Source: Stratiolaelaps scimitus
Taxonomy: Eukaryota > Arthropoda > Arachnida > Mesostigmata > Laelapidae
Length of the DNA stretch: 64,000 nucleotides
NCBI GenBank assembly: GCA_019614645.1
Contig: JABWDB010000008.1
Coordinates: 8,556,001 to 8,620,000, forward strand
Direction of reading: 5' to 3'
Both the position numbers and the translations under genes were made by a program. Below are positions 1 to 9,665 of this stretch, one piece after another. The notes beneath the pieces were generated by a model. That model was not told the DNA's origin and searched no databases. It worked only from the letters and a program-made list of their open reading frames with translations. Within the stretch, counting starts at the first letter, position 1; each line of letters begins with the position of its first letter.

Positions 1-2
1 GC

Positions 3-638
3 AGCGCTCACAGTCTAAAATGTCATGGTGAGGGAATCGTTAGGTTCGAAGTACATGAAAACGATTGTGTAAGAACCGTGGAACTCCAAGGGGTGCTGTT
101 CGTACCCAAGATGAGACGCAACCTGATCTCAGCCGACATGCTGATAGATGCCGGCTACACGGTGCACGCTGACAAAACTGGCCTCAGAATGCGGAGAGAA
201 AATGAGGAACTGACCGCTGAACGAAAGAACGGTCTGTTCCTTATGTATGGGACGATCCTCAGCGCAACGACAGAAACCGCTGAAGGGTTGCAGGCAGAAC
301 CGGCAGAGAAGGTGAGCCTGCGGCTTGCACATGAGGCACTAGCCCATGTAGGCAAAGAAAAGGTGAAGGAGATCCTAAAACGAGAGGGGATCGAATTTAA
401 TGATGACCTGCAAAACTGCGAAGCCTGCATGAGGGGCAAACAACACCGCGGGACATACCACTCACGTCCAAAAGACTCAAAGGCAAAGGTAGTCGGACGA
501 ATCCACGCTGACCTATGTACGCCGGCTGTAAAATCAATGGGAGGTACAAAGCACTTCATGTGCCTCACGGATGAGTACAGTAGGTACAGGAGTGCCTACT
601 ATCTCAAGTCAAAAGACGAAGCGGCTGACTGCGTCTAG
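3..638 (+). pseudogene. pol: copia pol, upstream part: end of protease region, GAG-pre-integrase and integrase N-terminus, closed by an in-frame TAG
   Basis: This is the first part of the polyprotein, open from the window edge in frame 3 and stopped by TAG at 636-638. The beginning matches the conserved copia segment after the protease (pattern VLFVPK..RNLIS). The pre-integrase zinc site is visible: His codons at 330 and 345 and a C-x2-C pair at 417-428. The first acidic residue of the integrase triad is the Asp at 510-512 (context HADLC). The same frame continues after the TAG without any shift and supplies the rest of the integrase core, so the stop is a point lesion inside one domain and not a gag/pol boundary. 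There is no reason to start at the GTG at 78; coding continues upstream. Readthrough is possible but unsupported. Confidence 0.9.
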
Positions 639-2966
639 CAATATACACGCTGGTTTCGAAACACGACTGGAAAAGACATAACGGAATTCCACTCTGATGG
701 AGGGCTCGAGTTTAGAAATGCTAAAATTACCAAGATATTGGATGCCATAGGAGCAACCCAAACCTTCTCTAACCCCTACACCCCGCAACAGAATGGTATA
801 GCAGAGAGGGCTAACAGAACCCTATTAGATCTGACCCGCACGCTACTAATCAGCACAGGTCTCCCAAAAACACTGTGGACCGAAGCTTTGAACTTCAGTC
901 TGCAGATTCTCAACGCGATAACTATTATACCTGATGAAAATAAGACCTCATACGAAATCATCCACAGGACGAAACCGTACCTTGGAAAAGTGCAAGCATT
1001 TGGGTCGCGATGCTTCTACTACAATCAAAAATTCCAAAAAGGTAAACTAGAACAAAGGGGTCTACCCGGAATAATGGTCGGAATCACTGACCTAGGAACA
1101 GGATATAGAATTTGGATTCCGGGCACAAAGACAGTTATAACCAGTAAGGATGTGTCGTTCCCAAAAACAAGCCCACTTCACCCTCCAAAAGAAACTGATG
1201 CCGAGCAACCCGGGTCGTCACGACGGCCTGAAGAACGAGCAAGCGATGAAGGAGAGAGAGAGCAGACCGACTTTCTCACGGGGGAGCGTCTGACTGAGGA
1301 GGAGAGAGAAACCCCAGTAGCTGAACCCGAAAGGCTACGGCCAAGAAAACCAGAAGAAAGCAGCAACAGCAACCGAATGCGAAGCCAGCCTATTAGCGGC
1401 GATGGTACCATGTCGGAGGCGAATGTGGCTGAGAATAAAGAGATGATAGAGCCAGGAACGCTCAGAGAAGCTCTGGACTCTCCACACAGAAGACATTGGC
1501 TAGAAGCCATGAGAGATGAACTCAAGTCCATGAACGACCACAGAGTCTGGACTTTAACCGAACTGCCGAAGGGAAGAAAACCAATCGGATGTCGATGGGT
1601 ATATAAGCTAAAGAGAGATGCAGACGGCCAGATAGACCGCTACAAAGCGAGACTGGTGGTGAAAGGGTACTCTCAGAAAGCCGGGATTGACTACAAAGAG
1701 TTGTTCAGTCCGGTGGCACGTTTTGAGACCATAAGAACGCTACTAAGCGTCGCAGCGGAGAAACGCTTGGTCCTGTATCAGTTCGACGTCAAGACGGCGT
1801 TCCTGAACGCGGAGTTGGAAGAAGAAATATATATGTCACAACCTGAAGGGTTTGATGACGGAACAGATCGTGTGTGCAGGTTGAATAAGGCGTTATATGG
1901 CTTGAGGCAGGCGCCGCGATGTTTTCACAACAAGATTAGAGAGGTGTTTCAGCGAAAAGGGATGCGTCAGAGCAGAGCTGATCCGTGCGTGTTCTACTCT
2001 GAGGGAGGTGAACGGTTGATAGTATGCATCTACGTAGACGATGCGATAATTTGCGGAACTTCCGTGGAGATAATAAGGGATTTTCTAATTGATGTTGAAA
2101 GTGTCCTAGAGATAACATACGGACCTCTCAACTACTTCCTTGGAATAAATATTGATCAAAGAGAGAATGGAGACATCCATATCTCACAGGCAAACTACGC
2201 TAGGGAGATACTGAGCAGATTCGACATGACGGACTGCAGACCGGCATGTACTCCGTCTGACAGTAATCTCTATTCCATGAGTACGGAAACTAGCGAGGAA
2301 ACCTATCCGTACAGGGAACTCATTGGTTCATTAATGTATCTGGCAATGGGAACTAGACTCGATATAGCTTTTTCAATTGGATATTTATCACGATATCTCG
2401 AAAAACCAAATAGCGATCACTGGAATGCGGCTTTACGCATCCTTAGATATCTCAAAGCAACCCCCACACTGGGGATAACGTATAAAAAGGAAATAGCTAA
2501 CGGTTCACAAGCTTTCTCAGATTCTGACTTCGCATCCGACGTGGACACTCGAAAATCTACAAGTGGAACGCTGATCAAGAGACAGGGAGGTGCCATAATC
2601 TGGGCCTCGACAAGACAGTCGACAGTGGCTACTTCGACCACCGAGGCGGAGTTCATTGCAGCGGCCGAGGCGGCCAAATCTGTGTTGTGGGTCAACAACC
2701 TACTGCATGAACTGGAGTGTGAGGGGGTGAGCACGTTGCATGTAGACAATCAGTCCGCTATAAAGTTAATTCAGAATCCGCAGTTCTACCGGCGTACTAA
2801 GCACATTGAGACCAAGTACTTCTTCATAAGAGATCTGGTCGAACGAAAAGAATTAAAGGTCGAATACGTTCCTACAGAACGGCAACAAGCGGACATCTTT
2901 ACTAAGCCACTACCGAAAGTGTCGTTCCAACGCATGAGACAATTAAGTGGTCTTGGTGAGACATGA
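639..2966 (+). CDS. pol: copia pol, downstream part: integrase core, reverse transcriptase and RNase H
   Basis: This frame follows the TAG directly. It gives the second and third integrase acids, Asp at 696-698 (HSDGG) and Glu at 804-806 (context NGIAERAN), with the canonical D-x35-E spacing. A charged Glu/Arg/Ser linker covers roughly 1180-1430. Reverse transcriptase runs from about 1530, with the copia hallmarks of Lys-Ala-Arg-Leu-Val near 1640, a QFDVKTAFLN block near 1780, ALYGLRQAPR near 1890 and the catalytic YVDD at 2031-2042. RNase H spans about 2510-2910, with the SDSDFAS, TEAEF and VDNQSA acidic motifs and a TKHIE segment. The protein makes cDNA from element RNA and inserts it. The frame ends TGA at 2964-2966, overlapping the next start. 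All catalytic residues that can be seen are intact, so only the upstream TAG argues against function. Confidence 0.93.
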   Translation, partial: QYTRWFRNTTGKDITEFHSDGGLEFRNAKITKILDAIGATQTFSNPYTPQQNGIAERANRTLLDLTRTLLISTGLPKTLWTEALNFSLQILNAITIIPDENKTSYEIIHRTKPYLGKVQAFGSRCFYYNQKFQKGKLEQRGLPGIMVGITDLGTGYRIWIPGTKTVITSKDVSFPKTSPLHPPKETDAEQPGSSRRPEERASDEGEREQTDFLTGERLTEEERETPVAEPERLRPRKPEESSNSNRMRSQPISGDGTMSEANVAENKEMIEPGTLREALDSPHRRHWLEAMRDELKSMNDHRVWTLTELPKGRKPIGCRWVYKLKRDADGQIDRYKARLVVKGYSQKAGIDYKELFSPVARFETIRTLLSVAAEKRLVLYQFDVKTAFLNAELEEEIYMSQPEGFDDGTDRVCRLNKALYGLRQAPRCFHNKIREVFQRKGMRQSRADPCVFYSEGGERLIVCIYVDDAIICGTSVEIIRDFLIDVESVLEITYGPLNYFLGINIDQRENGDIHISQANYAREILSRFDMTDCRPACTPSDSNLYSMSTETSEETYPYRELIGSLMYLAMGTRLDIAFSIGYLSRYLEKPNSDHWNAALRILRYLKATPTLGITYKKEIANGSQAFSDSDFASDVDTRKSTSGTLIKRQGGAIIWASTRQSTVATSTTEAEFIAAAEAAKSVLWVNNLLHELECEGVSTLHVDNQSAIKLIQNPQFYRRTKHIETKYFFIRDLVERKELKVEYVPTERQQADIFTKPLPKVSFQRMRQLSGLGET

Positions 2967-3436
2967 GCATGAAGGGAATGGCACTCGCGATGGTATTGAG
3001 CTTCATGGTCGCATGTACCCATGGATATTTTGACTATGAAGATTGTAAAGATGAATGCCGCAGGGGTAGTCTGAGCTGCATGATAATGGAATCTAGCCCT
3101 GAGAGCTTCACAAATGAGTGCATGAAGTCGGAAGCTGTGTGTAAGCAACGGGCATCACGAAACCAAGTGTGCCTGAGAAAGAACAAGCCGCCGATAGGAG
3201 GCGAAAACATATGGGACGACTACAACCAACACAATCATCACACCACAACGACAGAGACGCCCCCAACCGTACCTACATATGAACGGTGGATTATAGTGAA
3301 TGGAATAATGACACTGATACTGGCCATAGTTATTGTGAGCTATATTGTATTTAAGATGCATGACCTATACAGGACACTACAGTACGAGCAAATAACAGAC
3401 AATACGTACACAATGACTACAGAGCCAACAGAGTAA
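2963..3436 (+). CDS. Env-like type I membrane protein of unknown function encoded inside the copia element
   Basis: A 157-aa frame begins with ATG at 2963, overlapping the pol TGA as ATGA. Residues 1-21 form a signal peptide (Lys4, hydrophobic 6-17, small residues before a likely cut after Gly21). The outer part has six cysteines at 28, 32, 39, 53, 60 and 70 (spacing 3, 6, 13, 6, 9), which could make three disulfides, then a His/Thr/Pro-rich stalk at 90-106 suited to O-glycosylation. A single membrane span covers about 109-130. The 27-residue tail contains Y136-R-T-L139, a YxxL sorting motif. No N-glycosylation sequon, furin site or fusion peptide is visible, so 'Env-like' describes topology and position only. 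Typical animal copia elements have no such gene. Expression could be by termination-reinitiation at the overlap or by splicing. Confidence 0.75.
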   Translation: MSMKGMALAMVLSFMVACTHGYFDYEDCKDECRRGSLSCMIMESSPESFTNECMKSEAVCKQRASRNQVCLRKNKPPIGGENIWDDYNQHNHHTTTTETPPTVPTYERWIIVNGIMTLILAIVIVSYIVFKMHDLYRTLQYEQITDNTYTMTTEPTE

Positions 3437-3455
3437 ACAAAAAGGATGACCGCGT

Positions 3456-4124
3456 CTACTCCTGCGACCACAGAAGACGACGATTTCGACAGGTGCGACT
3501 GACGATCTGCGCGTTCGACGGACCGGCAAGCCGCTCCAGCTCACTAAGGGGTAGATGAATCACTGAGGTCCAGATGGGACGCATGCGGCCGGACCGCCGC
3601 AGCAAACATAGGCCTAAGTCCCGAGACTGGCATAGCAGCATGTCCCCCACCGGTTCACAGGAGAACGACCTTGTTGGCAGGGCAGAATGAGGCTTTGCAG
3701 ATATGGTAGATACCTCGATCCAAGGGGTCTGAATGGTTGTTGAAATGACTGGTTCGATGGCTGCTGCACTAGTGGCATTGTCAGGGACCGACGGGTGAGA
3801 CTGACTACTCTCTTCGCTTGTCTGGTTTGTGGGCATGGCAAGATACAGTGCGCCTACAGCGCTTAGTGTCGCGCACACCATGGCCATTGCACACAGGGCG
3901 GATCTGCGTCGGAGGGCCCGTGCGACGGTTCTGAAGACACCGACTCGGGATCGAGGATGCTGCCGAGGACATACGGAAGGCTGACTCCGAGGTGGGTCAT
4001 TCACCATCATGATCTCATCAGATTCAGAGGAGTGCGATGAACGACGATCGACTGGCACGAGTTCAAGTGTGGGTTGACATCGCTCCTCCGGAGCTAGGCC
4101 GTTGACACGCGGAACGTGGAACAT
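3456..4124 (-). CDS. Antisense-strand type II membrane glycoprotein frame inside the copia element, function unknown
   Basis: An open frame on the opposite strand to pol ends with TAG at 3458-3456. The first ATG is at 4124, giving 222 aa; the frame stays open upstream to about 4253 without another ATG, so a non-ATG or spliced start is possible. Residues 58-74 are Arg-rich, followed by a hydrophobic span at about 76-97. That arrangement predicts a type II signal anchor with the C-terminus outside. The outer part has two N-glycosylation sequons (N100-Q-T, N116-A-T), a Ser/Thr/Pro-rich stretch, and cysteines at 156, 165, 173 and 212. The amino part is polar with a Ser/Asp/Glu patch (30-37). I recognise no family. 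It converges with the sense accessory gene (stops 19 bp apart) and would need an antisense promoter, perhaps in the LTR. Chance antisense openness cannot be excluded. Confidence 0.5.
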   Translation of the reverse strand: MFHVPRVNGLAPEERCQPTLELVPVDRRSSHSSESDEIMMVNDPPRSQPSVCPRQHPRSRVGVFRTVARALRRRSALCAMAMVCATLSAVGALYLAMPTNQTSEESSQSHPSVPDNATSAAAIEPVISTTIQTPWIEVSTISAKPHSALPTRSFSCEPVGDMLLCQSRDLGLCLLRRSGRMRPIWTSVIHLPLSELERLAGPSNAQIVSRTCRNRRLLWSQE

Positions 4125-4345
4125 GCTCTGTGGTAGCTGAACAGAAAGTGAGCCAAGTCGCGGGATGCGGACCCAGACATACCAACCGACATTGGGATAC
4201 AAGGATTCAACCAGAGAGAGACACGAAATATTGAAGTACGTGACATAAAGTCACAACATGAACTGAACACAACAAAGAGACGAGTGGATAGGTAAATCAG
4301 TGTAACACGAAGCTCACATCCTCATAGCAACGGAAAGAAGCGCCG

Positions 4346-4362
4346 ACAGGAAAACGGGGGAG
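4346..4362 (+). promoter_or_regulatory. Polypurine tract priming plus-strand DNA synthesis
   Basis: A purine-rich run ending in GGGGGAG sits directly before the TGTTG of the LTR. This is the position and composition expected of the RNase H-resistant primer for second-strand synthesis in LTR elements, and it fixes the left LTR border at 4363. Confidence 0.8.
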
Positions 4363-4824
4363 TGTTGAAATTGTGAATGTTGTTCACTGTCGACGCTTCC
4401 ATATAGAGTTAAAGCAGAACGTATGTGCAACTAGATATTCAGTATAGATAGGTACGCGCGTATAGGTATAGCATATTGTAGTTTGAGTAATATTCTGTCC
4501 TAATGCTAGGATCCTTAAGTTGAAACGAAAGGTGCACCTAGCGAACTAGCTGGTACCCTTAAGCATTATAGAGAGAGAAGGAGATGAGTGTGCAAGGATA
4601 GGCTACGACGGCCTCTGGGAGGCCCACTCGGTTTAATGTAAGAAGGCACTAATAAACGAGAAGGAAGGGTCTCGGAACTTCACTTGGTGACCAGCACTCG
4701 ACCCGTGCACATCGAGTCCCGCTGCCGTACTCCCATCCTTCAATATACCTCGAATCAAAGTGTGTTGTCCTTTCTTAAGAGTTAAGTAAGAACTTGAGCT
4801 AGAGGACCAACGAAAAACCCAACA
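4363..4824 (+). repeat. 3' LTR of the copia element (462 bp)
   Basis: The LTR starts TGTTG after the polypurine tract and ends CAACA, a perfect 5-bp inverted terminus containing the usual TG...CA. Inside are TA-rich stretches around 4400-4490 that could hold the promoter, and an AATAAA at 4651-4656 that could direct 3' end formation. The partner LTR is outside the window, so LTR-LTR divergence, and with it insertion age, cannot be estimated here. Confidence 0.85.
4651..4656 (+). terminator. Candidate polyadenylation signal AATAAA in the LTR
   Basis: A perfect AATAAA hexamer in the second half of the LTR, where the R region of copia-type elements usually ends. It is the only hexamer I picked out in this LTR; the cleavage site itself is not evident. 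Confidence 0.45.
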
Positions 4825-7800
4825 ATTATTATTATTATTAAATATTATACAGTACTATTAGAATTGCACAATAATTTACGTGACTATTTATTGTATCTGT
4901 GCATATCCCAGGCGATTGAATTATGCAAATAGCTGTAGATGCACAACTCAGTTGTAAGCTTTATAAACATTTGCTGAGAGCATTGCGGCTATCTTGCACA
5001 TATGAGACCTGTTTAAACTGTTTCAGCTGAATGCGCGCATGTATGGAAAACATTTGAATCTGCATATCAGCCACCGCTCCCTGAAAGCTTCCGAATGAAA
5101 GTCGCTAGTTGTCTCTGGCTTTTGACTCAACATAAATGGCGCTGAGGATGAAAGGTCTGAAATTGTACCCTGTAGAATAGGGATCGGTGGAGTTTGTACG
5201 ATACTTAGTACACATAGGCACCTTCAATGATCTCAGAAATAATACAAGCTGATCCAGCAAATTCTATGCTTTTATGATCGCTTGAGAGGTGACGCCCACC
5301 TGTACTTGGAAATGTCGCACACAATTGCTTCTGATTCAATAAACAATAGTCGACGCCCTTGAAAAAGAAACATCCGTAAGTGTGTTGTATAGCTGAAATA
5401 AGGGCACCATCTTATCAGCAGCCGCATGTTCAATAGCCCATATATATATAGGTATATATATATATATATAGATATATATATATTGCCCAATGCTTAAACT
5501 CGTTGATAAGGCGGTTCCCACTCAATGGGAATTGATTGCGAGAAGATGATGCCCCCCTCCATACGAGGCGATATGAAGGACGCATGAAACAAAGAACTTT
5601 ACAACGTTCACGACAACCATCTATACGAATCGACCTATTTAGGAAGTTCTCAAGCTGGTTCACTGGTGGTTATGAAGGTCTGCGGTGTTGCTGTTCGGGT
5701 TGCCGTGTGATCGGTGTCTATCTTAATAGCCTTACAGATAGTCGAGAGAGACATGCTTTCCGTCGCCTGGCGCTTGAGGTTGGCTATAAAAAACGGAAAT
5801 TGTCAACACGGATCTGCAAGGGTCGGCTATGCTCCTCCAAGGCCAAGCGGAGCGAGCTACGGGCAATTGCCATTGACTGGATTCATCGGCGCCGGATGAA
5901 GTGGACTAGTAGTACAGTGGGGCGTACGTCTAATTGAAGACAGCCAGCCAGCCGGCGGGCAGGCACTAATGAATATTCGGCGTTGACTGTTGCCGCTACG
6001 CTTCCAGCTATTGTTCCCATTTGATCTTGGGTCGGCTGTGCCTGCTCCTGCTGCAATCACTATTACATAGATATAGCCATTGCATCCACTTTGTTGTTTT
6101 TTTTTCTTCTCCTATGTTCCCCTGGCAATTCGGATACGGAACGGTGTTCAGACCCCGCAGACAGCCGAGCCTGGGTAGTGTTTTTGCTATATTAGCTCGT
6201 TGGATCCAATAGAAGGAATGAGCTCCACCACCGAGCCGCCCGACTTGAATGAGTAGCTGGTAGCATACAATACGGGAAACATGAGGATACGAAGTTGAAC
6301 GCGCTTAATGTAAATAAAAAACAAACTCAAAATAACTAGGCGCACAAGCTGCTCGTCTGTACATATGAAGTACACATATGATAATATACAGGCAATTCGG
6401 TGAAAAATCTCTCTCTCCAGGTAACGGGTCGATCTGGGGACGTCCCTCCAATGGAATCAAAGCTATGGAGGGGGAATGCCCCCCGCCCTTCATAGGAGCC
6501 CTGCTTACTTCGCCAGAAGGGTAATATCTCACTTTTTCTATCATCGCTATATTCTCTCCCAGCTGCCACTGTACCACTTTGGGTATAGCTGCCGCAGAAA
6601 ACATACATCACCAAATCGATATTGGCGGGCTCCAGGCTTGCACTTTTCCATCGAATATCTAAAACGAGCGCGTAGTAAAAAGAGCGCCCTTCGAATTATC
6701 CGAGGTCGCTTTTCCACCCGTGAAACAAACCCAGCGATATACGCGTACCCGGCATAGATGCACGTTATCCTCCACCTGCTAATGCGATCTCATTATCGTT
6801 GTGTCGGCAGCCGTCCGACATGGAGTCGAAACGCAGACATGAAACCTTTGAGGCGAGTGCACTACAAAGGCGGGTTTGGCCTTATTTTCACCGAAGGCCT
6901 GCGGTCCACGTTGCATCGATATGCACGCCCCAACAAATAGGATTTTCATAGCGACCGTAAGTAGTATCATACGACTTGGGAGCTTCGAAGTGTTGTCGGC
7001 ACGCAGTCGAAATGGATGCAGATGGGACGAGAGCAATTGTTTGTGCAAATGATAATGCAGCATTGCTGCTGGCCGGCAAAGGACAGCAAATTTAATTGAC
7101 CATTAGCCAACTTGATGGCGGCAATCCTTCCTATATTGACACATTACGTTTGATTGAACAGGGGACCTCAGGCCTATATAAAAGCACGAGCTATATGTGC
7201 CTTGTATATATATATATATATATATATATAAGAAAGGGGAACAGGTGCAAACCTGTCAGCAAGAAAAAAGAGCAAACATATTAACTCCCCAATCCGCCGA
7301 GATTTGGCGGCACGCCAAACTGTGTATCCAGGCAGCTCTTAAACGTTTCGATGATATAGGAGTATTTCATAATTTTCAGCCTTGTTCGCATACGACGCGC
7401 TCAGCGCGTTCGGTAATTAGCATCAGCAACCTGGCTAGCTATCGTAGGTAGCGGGCAAGATACCCGTCATAAAAATCGACTCGGTTACCTTAAGTGGTAA
7501 GGAGTCGCTTCGAAAAAAAGCCTCTCCGGCCGCCTTTGGCATTCGTGGCCGCTCTGTCCGCGCGACCGAATTCGGAGCCAACAAATGCAGCGAACGCGAC
7601 GTGCACAGCCCCAGCTAGCTGTACTTGTATGGCCATCAGCAGCGACAATTTCCTTATCGGGCTCACTCTGCTAAAAACGTGGTGTGGGGCGTGTTTTAAT
7701 TTCTCGAACGAAAATAGTTCTTCGTACGGAATAGAGGGGGGCAGTTGCTGACGGCGACACAATGGGCAATAACAGTGGACAGACCATCAGCACGTATATT

Positions 7801-8140
7801 TGGAGACGCGCAGTTTCGCACAGCGACACACGAAGACAGAAGAAGACTATAGAGGCCAACCGAGCGTTTCAGCGATGCGAACCACTCCCGGGAGATTTTG
7901 CATTATGGGATTATCACAACCATACGTCGTCTAATTAGCGCTAGGTATCGCCGCTGTACACAGATGAATGTGTACGTGGATATCGACATACACCTCAAAC
8001 TGATTGCTACGACTGTTTGTTAAATGCGAATATCGCTATGGGTGATAACACACAAGTGGTGGTTGGCGAGTAACAGCGTTCATGTGTCCCTTCCACCCGT
8101 AGTTACAATCGCCACAAAGTTCATGTGTGCGCGCCGTAAG

Positions 8141-8142
<2 letters not shown>
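4825..8142. other. Non-coding stretch right of the retrotransposon
   Basis: It begins with a short (ATT)n run next to the LTR, which may be the target region of the insertion. It also holds TA tracts at 5441-5483 and 7205-7230. Open frames here are short and rich in Arg, Ser and Cys, or are Ile-Tyr runs produced by the TA repeats; none looks like a gene. No RNA gene was seen. Confidence 0.6.
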
Positions 8143-8212
<70 letters not shown>

Positions 8213-8254
8213 GCTTTTGCTGCAACATGTTCGCTATATATATATATATATATA
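8143..8254. repeat. Long (AT)n microsatellite pair
   Basis: A pure 67-bp (AT)n run occupies 8143-8209. A second 20-bp run follows at 8235-8254 after a short non-repetitive spacer. Both strands translate as Ile-Tyr repeats with no meaning as protein. Confidence 0.97.
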
Positions 8255-8458
8255 GCGGGATCGTTTTCACTGGGATTCTTATGTAGATGGAAAAAACGAG
8301 ACCACCCAAAGACACCTATGAAGCAATCCAGTACACAGTTTCTTCCCCTCTCGCTTCAGATACGCAAATGGATCGTGGCGACTACGAGCTTTGTCATCAG
8401 CAAAGGTGGAAGGAGGACGCGGGCTGCTTTTCTACTCGCATTTAACCGCCTACCCCGG

Positions 8459-8590
8459 TTCAGGCTAGCAGGCGACGTGAAGACCTCGCCGGGGCCACTT
8501 CATACAGTTCGACCTCTCAGACCAAAAGGCAGGCTGGCAAGAGGAATTGACAGAAGTGAGCGCCGCCCTACGCTCGTTGGGCATCCTCGA
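8459..8590 (+). mobile_element. Possible decayed LINE fragment with a degenerate 2A-like motif
   Basis: The + strand reads FRLAGDVKTSPGP at 8459-8497. This resembles the GD(V/I)ExNPGP ribosome-skipping motif found near the N-terminus of many non-LTR retrotransposon proteins, with Lys for Glu and Ser for Asn. In a neighbouring frame (about 8496-8590) the conceptual peptide (context AGWQEELTEVSAALRSLG) is unusually protein-like, as if a frameshift split one old coding region. No reverse transcriptase or endonuclease motif follows, so this is at most a relic. The changed Asn would be expected to abolish skipping. Confidence 0.2.
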
Positions 8591-8639
8591 TCCCGTTGGG
8601 TGAATCAGGTACGAGCCACCGGCCGACGAAACCGATGAA

Positions 8640-9196
8640 TTCAGGCCATTTGTTCCTGAGGGCGCTAATTAAGCGCAGCAGTCAACCAGCGGCCCCGGTG
8701 GAGGTCCAACCGGCCAAAGGCTAAACCCAACTGGTACCCGGGCCCAACTAGCGAACGGGCAGGCAACGTGAGGGCATGCCCGGGAGAACTTGCTTGGTGG
8801 AAAACTGTTACCCGAACGCTCAAGCACCCGTGCTCTACGTACGCACTCTCATAGCACGGAAATATACAGAGCAGAGTAGGACGGCGAAAGGCGCCGGCCA
8901 GACGGAATATTAGCTAGCAGACTCGTTTTGCAGCGACGCTGCAAATCGTAATCGAGCCCGAGTCATCAGTGGTACTCGAGCCGTGTAGATTTTCGGGCGG
9001 CGGGATTCAGTGGCTTTCATGCGTCGAGGTGTCACAGCTTGACGTTGTTCGAAGGCGACGCCAATGATAGTGACAGTTATGGCACTGCCACGGGGCGGGC
9101 AGCAGTAACTGAATGAAGAGGTAATTTTTTGCTGACTTGAAATAACGAGCGGGATTACTATATAAATAATAATTAAAAATAACCTATTCATAAGGA

Positions 9197-9228
<32 letters not shown>

Positions 9229-9620
9229 GGTTTCTGTATATCGGATTCTCGCGTGAGGGAGACCTTTGAAATTGGCGATCACGATGCTTTTTCGCGGTTG
9301 AAATACAAACTACAACAGCCCGGGCTCCGGAGCCGGCCGGTCCCTAATTGAGCACGGAAAATTGAACTCTAAAATGTAAACTATTAATTAATACAGTAGT
9401 ATCAAGTTTTATTATTATTCGAAATAGCCTCTCGTGACAGAACTAAGGTTCTGGTGATATCCGCGTTAGCAATGGTGATGACCACTGCGCAACAAACCAC
9501 CCGAAAATTAATATTCCGCAGATTAATAATTAACACGATTGTGCGCCACTGTGTCGAACGCTTAATATACATCTAATAAACGCGTTCGCCACGAGGCAGC
9601 ATGCACACACAAATATGTAT

Positions 9621-9665
<45 letters not shown>

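Larger units (their letters stand above)
1..4824 (+). mobile_element. Ty1/copia LTR retrotransposon, 3' part (5' LTR, gag and protease active site outside the window)
   Basis: The domain order, integrase before reverse transcriptase and RNase H, is the Ty1/copia (Pseudoviridae-type) order rather than the Ty3/gypsy order. The frame is already open at the first base, so the 5' LTR, primer-binding site, gag and the protease catalytic site lie to the left. The 3' end is sharp: a purine-rich tract, then an LTR beginning TGTTG and ending CAACA. Between the pol stop and the LTR are about 1.4 kb, far more than the short gap usual for copia elements, and this gap is filled by one sense and one antisense frame. 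Pol carries a single in-frame stop, so the copy looks young but probably cannot move by itself. The bases after the LTR (attat) would be the target-site duplication; the left copy is not in view. Confidence 0.95.

Noticed and set aside
78..80. GTG at 78 as the start of a pol gene
   Set aside because: The frame is open from base 3 and the upstream residues fit the conserved copia sequence, so this is an internal Val codon.
1178..1531. Minus-strand frames within pol
   Set aside because: They overlap strongly supported pol sequence and have Ser/Arg/Leu-rich compositions typical of antisense shadows, unlike the 3456-4124 frame, which overlaps no sense gene.
8024..8638. A 204-codon frame containing Ile-Tyr repeats
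   Set aside because: Much of it is a translation of (TA)n; only the short 2A-like segment at its end was kept as a weak observation.
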